NCBI RefSeq assembly: GCF_016808095.1
Contig: NC_068973.1
Coordinates: 20,565,501 to 20,629,500, forward strand
Length of the DNA: 64,000 nucleotides
Reading direction: 5' to 3'
Source of the DNA: Vigna angularis
Taxonomy: Eukaryota; Streptophyta; Magnoliopsida; Fabales; Fabaceae
Shown here: piece after piece, positions 23,312 through 35,300 of the stretch
How the letters are laid out: every line of letters starts with the position of its first letter
Position numbering within the stretch: position 1 is the first letter of the stretch
The notes under the pieces: generated by a model
Database searches by the model: none
Told to the model about the DNA's origin: nothing
Seen by the model: only the letters and a program-made list of their open reading frames with translations
Position numbers and translations under genes: made by a program

Positions 23312-26300
23312 ATGGGTGAAGAGAGCCCGCGAGTTGGTGGGTTTTCTGCTGGTCTGGCCGTGATATTGAACGACGGTGAGGACGGTAAGAAAAATTTGCC
23401 AAAAACTCGGTTTCTTTCTTGCTGTGACGATTTGGGTCAGCAATCGGTGGAGCGAACCCTTGAGTATGTATTTGGCCTCCCAAACAGATCACTCAATTCG
23501 TTGACTGGTCCGGTTGATCGTGGTTTTATTCACTCTGTCATTAGAAATGATTTCTCAAGATATAATGTGAAATTAAGTGATTCTTATAGTGAAAGTGATG
23601 GGGTTTTTTATATTAATGGTAAAAGTGGCAACGGGCCTGATATTATAGGCCTAGAAGAATCCAGCATCTGTGGTGATATTAAAGTTATCAAGTCACCTTT
23701 TCTTATAGAGAGCATGGCAATGTTCAGTAGTGCCAGGGCCAGTGCTTGTGTTTGGAAGGGAAAATGGATGTATGAAGTTATGTTGGAAACATCTGGCATA
23801 CAGCAACTTGGTTGGGCCACTCTTTCTTGCCCTTTCACTGACCATAAAGGTGTTGGTGATGCCGATGATTCATATGCTTACGACGGGAGGCGAGTTAGCA
23901 AGTGGAACAAGGATGCTGAGACATATGGCCAGTCATGGGTTGTTGGTGATATTATTGGATGTTGTATAGATTTAGATAGAGATGAAATATTATTCTACAG
24001 GAATGGTAATTCACTTGGGGTGGCATTCCAAGGAATTCGAAAAATGGGTCCTGGTTTTGGTTATTATCCAGCAGTTTCTCTCTCCCAGGGTGAAAGATGT
24101 GAGTTAAACTTTGGAGCTCGACCCTTTAAGTATCCAATTGAAGGCTACCTTCCTCTTCAGGCTCCCCCCTGTAAGAACTACTTTGTCACCCAACTGCTGC
24201 AATGCTGGTCAAGACTGTTGGACATGCATTCAGTGGAACGAGCTGATCATTCCTTAGTTCATAAATTGAGAAGAGTGAAGAGGTTTGATTCATTGGAAGA
24301 AATTTTCCATCCTGCTTCTTATGCTATATGTGAGGAATTATTCTCTATAGTTGAAGCGGATGTTGGGATCACAGAATATGTGGCTTGGGGTCCACTGTTG
24401 TCGTTCATGTTTGATGTTTTTGGCTTGCATGCACCCCATGATTACTCAAGCTTGGATAAAGTAATTGAGGTTATGCTACAATTTCAAGGATCCCATGTGC
24501 TATTTAAACACATCCTAAATGCTCTTTCATTTAGTTGTAAAATAGCCTTATTAATTTTAACTGAATGTCCTTACTCTGGATCATATTCTCACCTTGCATT
24601 GGCATGTCATCTACTAAGACGAGAGGAACTTATGGTGCTTTGGTGGAAGTCACCAGATTTTGAATTCGTGTTTGAAGGTTTTCTTTCACAAAAGACTCCA
24701 AACAAACATGATCTTGACTTCATGATACCAACTGTTTGGTGGCCTGGTTCGTGTGAAGATGCATCTTATGAAGGTAACATGATGTTGACAACCACAGCTT
24801 TGTCTGAATCAGTCAACAAGGTAAATTCTTTCTCTCTTTGACCAAACTTCGATTTTAGTTATTATGTCTGAATGAGAATGAATACCTCACTGCTTCTCTT
24901 GAACTTTGAAGAAGCAACAAATAAACAATTAAACTGACAAGTTTTTGTATACAATAATTATGTATATTTTTCAACAAGCCACTGACATTACTTAACCTGT
25001 AAAATACAATTATCTATTGCATTGTAATGGTTGATGGAGTAGGATGGTAATGAAAAGTAAGAGCAGAGTGTTAGAAGGAATGGTAAGAGTTGCATATGGT
25101 CTTTTGTACCTTTCTGTGGCTATGAAGGTTTTCCTTCCTTTAGTGACATTTTTTTCTCTCAATCCTAAGTCCTATATTAGTCAATGAATGTAGGGGAATG
25201 TCACAATGTTCTGAGATCACAGCAAAAATGCTGTGATCTATTATATGTGATGACACTGAATGAAAACGAGAGAAACTTTTCTAAGTTTACTGGTGATTGT
25301 GAGGCTATAAGCTGAATACAATCCCGTTAATTTATATAAATTATCATGTGATCTAATTGGTGAATATGTGGGTTTTCAATTTCATTTCACAATATTTGTC
25401 TCCATCATAATTCTGCCAGATATGGCATAGCGGTATGGTAAATTAGGCTATCTGAATTTTCTATAAAATAGAAGGAATTTTTCATTTACCTAATCTTTAT
25501 TATCATAGAATGAAAAGATAAGGTTGTTTCTATGAATTTTAGGAATAATATTTCTTTCTTATTTGAGGGTAAAATTCTGTGAACTATTGTGCTATTGGAT
25601 ACTCCTTTCATAGTTTCCTACATTTCTGAGCATGCCTAGTTCAAATGTAGATTGAAGAGAAGCATAGGGACCTTTGTCGCCTAGTGATACAATTTATACC
25701 ACCTACGAATCCTCCCCAGCTGCCTGGAGCAGTATTTAGGTCATTTTTACAGAGCCTTCTACTGAAGAACAGAGGAGCAGAACGAAATATTCCACCTCCT
25801 GGAGTTTCTAGCAACTCGGTTCTTGTTTCAATTTACACAGTTGTACTCCATTTTCTATCTGAAGGATTTGCCTTGGGTGACATCTGTGGCTGGTTAAAGA
25901 GCTGCAAAACAGATGTTGGTTTCCTTCACAGAGGTGGTGAGCAAAGCTTTCCTGTTCATTTATTTCTTAAAAGTGATCCCCATAGAGCTGATATTTCCAG
26001 GCTTGGGGGATCCTATAGCCATTTATCAAAGCTACATCCAACATTTGATCATGAAATGGAAGTGATTCAATGGGATGAAGGTTGCATGGATAATGAAGAA
26101 ACCAGGGTTACTCATTCAACCAGGCAGAAACCATGCTGTTGCTCTAGTTATGATTCTGATTTTACAAGGAACTTCAAGGTTCCTGCTAAATACCTGGCCA
26201 AAGGTTCTCGCGGTCATTGTAGCTCTATTCCAGAGAGACATGCTCATGTCACTGCTGAATGCAGTGATGGGACTTTGAATAATGAAATAACTGATAAACC

Positions 26301-29300
26301 TAGCCCTAGTGATCAATCTGAACCTGAGTATGGTTACCGCCAAGTGCACCATATGAAGTCTGTACCAAAGGATACTAATATCTCTACAGCTACACTACGA
26401 GAAGAAGAGCTACTTGATGCTTTGCTATGGTTGTATCATGTTGGTCTTGCTCCAAATTTTAAGCAGGTAATTTCATGCTTGCAAAATTTATTGTGATATC
26501 TCAAGTTTTGACTGTGACCAGCACGATTTTCTCTAAAATGCCTGAATTTTTCCTAAAGACTGAGAAAAATAAATATGTAAAGGAGTTGTGGCATGAAAAA
26601 CTTGCTTCCATATCAGCAATGACTACTGACACTCAATATCATTCAAAATGGTTCTAAAACTTATTTTATGACTTGGTGTGTGTTTGTATTAGTTTATTTT
26701 TGAGTCTTAAGTATCTTATAATTAAAATCTTACTGAATAAACTTTTGAAAAGCAGAAGCAAATTTTGCCCCCAAATTAATCAAAACTAAATATGCATTTG
26801 AAGTCTTTTCTTACCTAAATTACACTCACACACACCCACCTCCTTTGTCTTTGATTTCACCTGTATGCAATGATATATATGGAAAGAATTTAAATAGGTA
26901 CCTATTTGATGATAATTCATACAAGAAGTCAGTTAATTGTAGTTGAAAAGTTGCCTTAGTTTCTGTCACTCCTAGCCTGCCCTAGTAATGGCTTCTTTGG
27001 GGGCTACTTAATTGTTCCCTCAAGGATGGGGGTTTAGTCCTAGATTGACTTGTGTGACATGGCTAAAATAGAGCATATAAAGCTTGGACAATTCTCATCT
27101 TATAATTCGGTTATGGGGTTGAGTTAGGCTTCAGACCCAAATTCTATGTGGTATTGGAGTCTGTTCTAGATTCATTGTAGGGTCACTTAGATTTGCCATG
27201 CTTTAGCCCAATAGCCGTTGTCATAGGGGCAGGGTTGGGAAGCTGCCTTAGTTATGGTCAACCCTAGCTTGCCTTAGTTGTGGTCTATTTTAGTGTTGCC
27301 TTAATTGCTGTCTCAGTGCTGGTTTAGTTCCATGTCAAATAGAGATATTGCTAAATAAAGCTTATAAAAGTTGAATAATCTTCATCTTAGATTTTAGTTT
27401 TATTGGGTTGAGTTAGGTTCGTAAATCAAATTTTAATAATGATATTTCTGAAAAATGAGGCGAGGTTAGTAGAAGTCATGAGCATGCTGAGATATCTTCA
27501 TCCTCTTATACCTACTACCTCCATATATTATGGTGAGTTTGAAAAGTTTTCTGTGCCGGATTTGCCTGAAACATTTTTCATCTCATGGTGAATTTTATGA
27601 AAAAGCATCCTACAAAACTTTTTTTTGGTAATATGAATTTGAGTTTTCTTTACGCTGATATCATTGAATCCTAGCCCAGTAGTAATCTTACTCTAGTACC
27701 CAGCCTTGAATTTTGTTATAATCATCCTAGTTTTAGGTGGTATAATTTTGAAATTTGAATATCATTTAAATTTTAGGGAATAAATGAAAAGAGATGTGAA
27801 TTTTATTCTTCCTGTTTTTGTAGGCATCATACTACATGACTCATCAGACACATTCAATTACCCTTTTGGAGGAAACTGATAAGCAAATACGAGAACGAGC
27901 TTGCAGTGAGCAATTGAAACATTTGAAAGAAGTTCGAAATGGATATAGAGAAGAGGTTGTTGATTGTGTTAGGCATTGTGCTTGGTAAGATGACCATGAG
28001 AGGTGACACTTAGGCTTATTTATCTCATTTTTTTATTCTTTCTCTTTAAGGTTTTTTCTTTTGAATTGACATTCTACATCTTCTAAATGGTATTAGGTTG
28101 AAATTTTCCAGGTGTGATGGCTAGGTTGTAGTTCATGTTCCGATTTCGCGTTATCTAATTGTTAACCTAATTTGATAACTTTCATTTGGATGACAACTGT
28201 GTGCAAGTGTTTTTTACTTTTCCAAAATTTTGGTGGTACTCATTCCCACCATGTTAATAACGAATGCACAGGTTGATTTAGTGTGTTAATAATCCATTTC
28301 CTTTGTCTTCACCACTTTATTTTTAGTTTATTGGACCCTACTTAGATTACTGAGTTAAACTAGTTTTGATAAAGAGAAAGTTGTTGAACATAATTTTGGA
28401 AGAATTTAAATATAGTTCTTAATTTTGAAACAGCAGGACTATGCTCTAAAAAATTATGTGTTTCTTTATTCTGTTTCATATGTGCATTCATGTTTCATGA
28501 AACTCTTGCTGCACCTAAGGTTCCAAGATGTACATTATGACTTGCAATAAATTGTGTCAGTCTTAAACTTTGTTGTCAGTTTGCTGTTTACTTTGACAAA
28601 CTCATTATAATATGCTAGTTTCAAAATTGTGTTTTGAGTTTCAGATTTTAAATTTTGTTGTTAATTGTTATTATTAATAATTCCTTTTATTCTGATTGAA
28701 ATTTTAAGGTATCAGTGTTTTATAGATACTTCTATTTCATATGAAGTTGAACTGTAGAAATTTAGGAATTTATATTGGAATATAAATGTTCTGTTTCAGT
28801 CTAGCTTTCTGGATGCTTCTCAAATGCTAGTATGCTTAGAAAAATGCCTAGTACGTACATCGTTGTTGTTTCTCTTACAGACCTGTTTTTTTGGGTTGAT
28901 TTCTTTTTTTTTATAGGTACCGCATCTCTTTATTATCACGGTGGAAGCAGAGAGGAATGTATGCAATGTGCATGTGGGTTGTCCAGTTGCTACTGGTTCT
29001 TAGCAACATGGATTCAGTGTTTATATACATCCCTGAATATTATCTTGGAGCTCTGGTAAATAAGCAATTATCATTGATTTAGATTTAACAGCAAATTTAA
29101 TTTATTCAGTTCTAGAATACAGAACATCTTCACTAGTTATCGAGTTTAATACCTTTTTTTTGGGTTTTCCCGTTTCTTATGTGTCAAACATATTAGATTG
29201 GTTGTCTGACATGACACGAGCTGGGACTAAGAGGGAAAGGGTCATATTGGTTGTCAAACATATTAGATTGGTAGTTGTTGTAATTAGAGAAGATATCTTT

Positions 29301-32300
29301 AGAATCTTCCTAATTAGAGAAAATAGATGTATAATCTTCTATTTTATTTTGTTTTCCTAGTTTTCCTGTTTCTCTTTTTAGGAGAATTAGATTGTTACAA
29401 ATAGAGGATATGAGAATATATTTTTTAAGATTCAGAATAATAAAATCAGTCCTTTTTCTACTTGGTGTCAGAGCTCCCGATCTTGGGGCTCTGTTCTGCT
29501 GCACAATCGCGTCACTGCCGCTGTCCGACCACCGTCGCTACTGTCGTTGGGGTCGTTGATAGGGCAGAAAGGTGCACCCAACACCGGCGACCACAACACC
29601 GGAAGTCGCTCCGGGAGAGAAGCCGCCACACACTGCCACTGTCGCCGGCGCGTGTAGCCCACGCGCCCACCTCTAGCGAGACCCACTTGCCGCTGCCGGC
29701 ACATACAGAGTCGCAGGAGCCTCCTGAGTCTCTTCCTAGGGTTGGTGGCGACCCGTTTGGCCTATATTTGAGTAGATATGAGTTTTTAAGTTCTACTCCT
29801 TTTCTTGGTGTGACCCACACGCCATTGTCGTCTCGAAAAAAGTCATCGAAGACTCCTGATTGCGTTGTACAGAATGTCTGAAGTGAAAATTATTCCTTTG
29901 GGTCCTAATGACCTACCAAATATAGGAGGTACCTGTCGGTTGGATGGTCAAAATTTCTTACAATGGGGCCAGTTTATTCGAAGGATTCACAAGGGTCATC
30001 CAAGACTTGATCACATAGATGGAGGAGGACCAGGACCAGACAACACTCATTTTTCAATTTGGGATAATGAAGATTCATTAATTATGACTTGGATGTGGCA
30101 ATCCATGATTCCTGATATAAGTAGAAATTATGTTTCATTCTTGTGCAAAAGAAATATGGGATGATTTACAAAGTACTTTTTCATTAAAAAAGGATCCGAC
30201 ATTGAAAGCAGGGTATTTAATACAAAACAAGGCTCCCTTTTCGTATCAGAATATCATGTAATCCTGAATGGTATTTGGATGGAATTCGATTAGAACCAAA
30301 CAATAAAGATGTGTAAAACAGATGTTGCCGCACTTGTTGAATTCATTGAAAAGGGAAAGAATCTTTAAATTTCTCCATGCCTGAATCATGAGTACGACCT
30401 AATCCGGGTACAAATTTTTGGAAGAGAAAAATTACCAACTCTATCAGAAGTTATTTTTTATGGTAGAGGAGAAGAAACTCGAAGAACTGTCAAGCTTAAT
30501 GGAGGGATCTCCAACACAGGCTCTGCCATGACAACTGGAAAGGAAGTCCATAAGGGAACAAATGCTGGGGGAAAGTCGTTTGAAAATGGTACTCATGGAG
30601 ACTATTGTTCATATTGTAAAAGATCTGGACATACCAAGGAAACATGCTTCAAACTCCAAGGAAGAAAGAATGTTCTCGAGTGCATGGGAAACAACAAAGG
30701 GTCTACTCAAAGATGGGTAAATCATACTACCTCAGAATAGGAAGCCACCAATCAATCTAGTCCTTCACCACTACCAGATCTTGATATGAAAGCTTATAAG
30801 GAGAAACTCGAGCGCTTGGAAGCAATGGTTGAATCAATGAGTAAGCCCTCTCGATCATGTATTCTGTCCACAAAAGGTAAGATTTGTCTTAATATTGTTG
30901 GTCATGTGTCTCAAGGTATTTGGATCCTTGATTCAGGTGCAACTAATCATAAGACACCTTTTAGTGTGTCCTTCGACTCATATGGTAAAAGAAATAAAGA
31001 ACAACTTATTACAGTTGCGAATGGTCAGGATATACCTATATGCGGCTCTGAGAATATAATTTTGGACTCATCTATTGTATTGAAGGATATTTTACATGTT
31101 CCTCAATTAGCTAATTGTCTTATCTCTGTGCAAAAACTCACAAAGGATTTAAATTGTTCAATAACATTTTTTCTAACTTATTGTGTTTTTCAGGACCTTG
31201 CCACGGGGAAGACGATTTTAACTGCTAAGGAGCAGAGTGGGTTGTATTTTTTAGATTTTGATGACCAAAGCAACACAAAAATCATGAGTCAACAAGCTAC
31301 ATCCGAGACGTGGGCAAATTCCCAAATATGGTTACATCATCAAAGGCTTGGGCATCTTTCATTTAGTCTTATCAAGTCCTTGTTTCCCCGTCTGTTTACC
31401 AAAGAGTCTGTTGAGTCTTTTAATTGTGATATTTGTCAATTGTCAAAACACCATGGTGCATCTTATCCTATTAGTAATAAAAAGAGTATTTCTCCATTTG
31501 ATTTAATTCACTTCTATTTCCGGAGCCAAATGGTTCGTTACCTTTATTGACGATTGTACCCGTCACGTGGACATACCTTATGAAAAATAAATCTGAAGTT
31601 TTTCAAATTTTTGTTAATTTTTCCGTCTTGTCCAAAATCAATTTGGAAAAAATATCAAAAGAATTAGGTCTGATAATGGTACTGAATATGTGAATCATGA
31701 ATTTCTCAATCTTTTGTCTCATAATGGTATTGTTCATGAACTAACTTGTGTTAACACCCCTCAACAAAATGGGGTTGCAAAAAGAAAGAATCGTCATCTT
31801 CTTGAAGTAACTAGAGCTCTTCTTTTTCAAATGTCTGTTCCAAAAAATTACCGGGGAGAAGCTGTGTTAACTGCCACATATCTCATCAACAGGTTACCCA
31901 CTCATATCAATGGCATCAGTCCTATAGATTCTTTATTGTCTTTTGTTCCTTCTTCTTCCCTACTAATGAGTCTACCTAGTCGAGTCTTTGGATGTGTTGT
32001 TTTTGTTCACTCTCATCATCCTAAGTGTGGTAAATTAGATCCCAGAGCTCTTAAATGTGTCTTTATTGGGTATCCTTCTAATAAAAAAGGGTACAAATGT
32101 TATCATCCAAGTGTTGTGTCTTTATCACCATGGATGTCACCTTTCATGAAACACAATCCTTTTATGTCAGTCCAACACTTCAGGGGGAGAAAACACTTGA
32201 AGTGGATGAACTCTCCTTCTTGTCATTACCATGTTTTTCTTTGCAGGATGCCCAAGACCTGAGCAATGAAGCTACCATAGTCCACATTAAGGAAGAAGAC

Positions 32301-35300
32301 AAATTTTTTGGCAAAAATTATGAAAGAAGAAAACAACCCACTTCGACTCTCGAGCAAGAAAAATTGTCTAATCCGAAGGTGAGGATCCTTGAAGATATCA
32401 ATGAGGAGGAGGTAAGTATTACTTAGGATTTACCCATTGCATTGAGAAAGGAAAGAAGATCATGTGCTAAATATTCTATTTCTCAGTATGTTTGCACTAA
32501 CAATCTCTATGATAAGCACAAAAGTTTTATTGCTACCATTGATGCCACATAAATTCCTACCTCAATCCAGGAGGCCATGAAACTTGAACATTGGAATCAA
32601 GCCATGAAAGAAGAGATGAATGCTTTAGAAAGAAATTCAACTTGGGAGATTGTTGATAAGCCAAGAGACAAGAAGGCAATAGGGTGTAGATGGATATCCA
32701 CAGTGAAACATAAGGTAGATGGGACAATAGAAAGATATAAAGCTAGATTGGTGGCAAAAGGATATACCCAAACATATAGCATTGACTATGAGGAGACATT
32801 TGCCCTAGTGTCAAAGATAAATACAGTTCGAGTTATTCTCGCTTTTGCTGCTCATTTTGGATGGGACTTATACCAGTTGGATGTAAAGAATGCCTTTCTT
32901 CATGGAAATCTAGATGAGGAAGTGTACATGGAGATACCCCCAGGTTTGGAAGTGAAAAATGAAAGAAACAAGGTATGCCTCCTGAAGAAAGCATTGTATG
33001 GTCTTAAGCAATCCCCTAGAGCATGGTTTGGAAGATTTACAAAAGCAATGCTTTCCTTGGGATATAGACAAAGCCAAGGAGATCATACTCTATTCATAAA
33101 ACACTCTTCTACAGGTAAACTCACTTTATTGCTTGTCTATGTGGATGATATGATTATTGTAGGAGATGATGAAACAAAAAAATTGGCATTAAAAGATAAA
33201 TTGGCTGCCCAATTTGAAATGAAAGACCTAGGAAAACTCAAATATTTTCTTGGAACAGAGGTTCCTTACTCCAAGAACGGAATTTTCATCTCCCAAAGGA
33301 AATATGTATTGGATCTTCTCAAAGAAATAGGAAAGCTGGGATGTAGGACCTTAACAGTTCCTATAGAGCAGAGTCACAAAATTGGAAGTGAGGAAAGTGC
33401 TCTTGTAGAGAAGGCCCAATATCAGAGATTGGTGGGAAAATTGATCTATCTATCACACACAAGACCAGATATTGCTTATGCAGTTAGTGTAGTGAGCCAA
33501 TTTATGCATGATCCAAGAGAGAAACACATGCAAGCAGTTGACAAAATTCTCCAATACTTGAAGTCAAGTCCAGGAAAGGGCTATTATTCAAAAGGGAAGA
33601 CACATTGACTATGAAGATATATATTGATGCTGACTATTTAGGTTCTATTACTGACAAAAAATTTACTTCTGGGTATTGTGTGTTTCTTGGAGATAGTCTG
33701 GTAACATGGAGCAGTAAAAAGCAAGATAAAGTATCCGTTCTAGTGCAGAAGCTAAATTTCGAGCTCTTGCTCAAGGAATGTGTGAAACACTATGGATGAA
33801 AATAATTTTGGATGATCTTTAAAGTCAAAGTGGATAACCCGGTGCAACGACACTGTGACAATAAGTCTGCCGTGAGCATAGCCCATAATCCAGTACAACG
33901 TGACAAAACCAAACACATTGAGATTGAGAGACATTTCATCAAAGATAATCTCGACAGAGGCTTTGTGATTACAACTCATGTTTCTACAAAACTTTAAATA
34001 GCATATATTTTTACAAAAGAGCTTCCTTCGGGTAGATTTGAAGATCTTGTAGGCAAGTTGGAAATGATTGATATTCATTTACCAACTTGAGGGGGAGTGT
34101 TGTAATTAGAGAAGATATCTTTAGAATCTTCCTAATTAGAGAAGATATCTTTAGAATCTTCCTAATTAGAGAAAATATATGTATAATTTTCTATTTTATT
34201 TTGTTTTTCTATTTTCCTTTTTAGGAGAATTAAATTGTTACAAATAGAGGACATGGGAATGTATTTTTTAAGATTTAAAATAATAAAATCAGTCCTTTTT
34301 ATACTGTAGTCACACATTAACCTTGTTTAATTTGCATTATTTGTTAAAAAATTTCTTATCATTCTTATAATCATATACAACTTATCTTAACATAGATATT
34401 TTCTCTCTCATACCCGTACAGGTTGATTGCTTTCACGTGTTGCGGAAAAGTGATCCCCCCTTTGTTCCATCCACAATTTTCATCAAGAGAGGACTTACTT
34501 CATTTGTATGCATCTCCCTTTCAATCTCTACTTCTCCGTTTTTCTTATTTATTATATAAATAAATTATACCTGATATTTGTTTCTTGATCTTTAGTAAAT
34601 GACATTTGATTCTACAGAACTAATGGAATTTCTTAGAGTAAATTTTTGGCCTTACATGATAATATATTAAAAGTACAGACTCCTATGCAGGCACTTTTAC
34701 ATGGCTAATATAAAATAAGAGAGAACATCAAGACACTGCCATACACAGATGTGTGTGTAACAATTGAAGTTAATTATAAGCAACATAAAAAGATCTTAAA
34801 TGATAATCAAGATTTGTATGTTCATCTTCCTATTATAACGAGTCTTACAAACATGTGCTTAAGGGCTCCATTCTTGTAAACCTTGCATTTGGTAAGGTAT
34901 TGGGTAACCTGAGAATAGTGGAGGAAAAACTGATAGGAAAAGTGAAGAGGTACCGAGTGACATCGGTATAACTTACACCAGCCATTACACTATCAGTAAC
35001 AACTAACGTCAACTATTACACTATCAATAACTTCTTACAAAATATAATTTTTTCAAACCAACTATTGGATTATAACCATATACTTGATTGTGTGTTAAAT
35101 TTGATAAAAAAAAATGAACAATAATATGGTGGTCAAATGATTCATATTGGTATATATACCTTAAGAAGTATTTATCACGTTAATATTGATGTATATAAAT
35201 AGGGCATAAATAATTTTGGGTCAATCTTTATTTTTGTAATCTATGTTGTTAAGAGCCGATAGCGACCCGATAGTTGGTAGAACAATAAATCCAACATATA

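Larger units (their letters stand above)
29276..34305 (+). mobile_element. Ty1-copia retrotransposon, full-length but defective, in an RKP intron
   Basis: The two LTRs (29276-29462 and 34098-34305) are flanked by the 5-bp direct repeat gtagt (29271-29275 and 34306-34310), which is the target duplication. The PBS-like tggtgtcagagc follows the 5' LTR directly at 29463. A polypurine tract gagggggag precedes the 3' LTR at 34089-34097. Domain order gag, protease, integrase, reverse transcriptase, RNase H identifies Ty1-copia. It lies in the same direction as RKP. Its own poly(A) signals could interfere with RKP transcripts unless suppressed. Confidence 0.93.

Noticed and set aside
29462..29881. 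139-codon frame in the copia leader
   Set aside because: It covers the GC-rich untranslated leader between PBS and gag. It has no known domain and overlaps the LTR end and the gag start in another frame.
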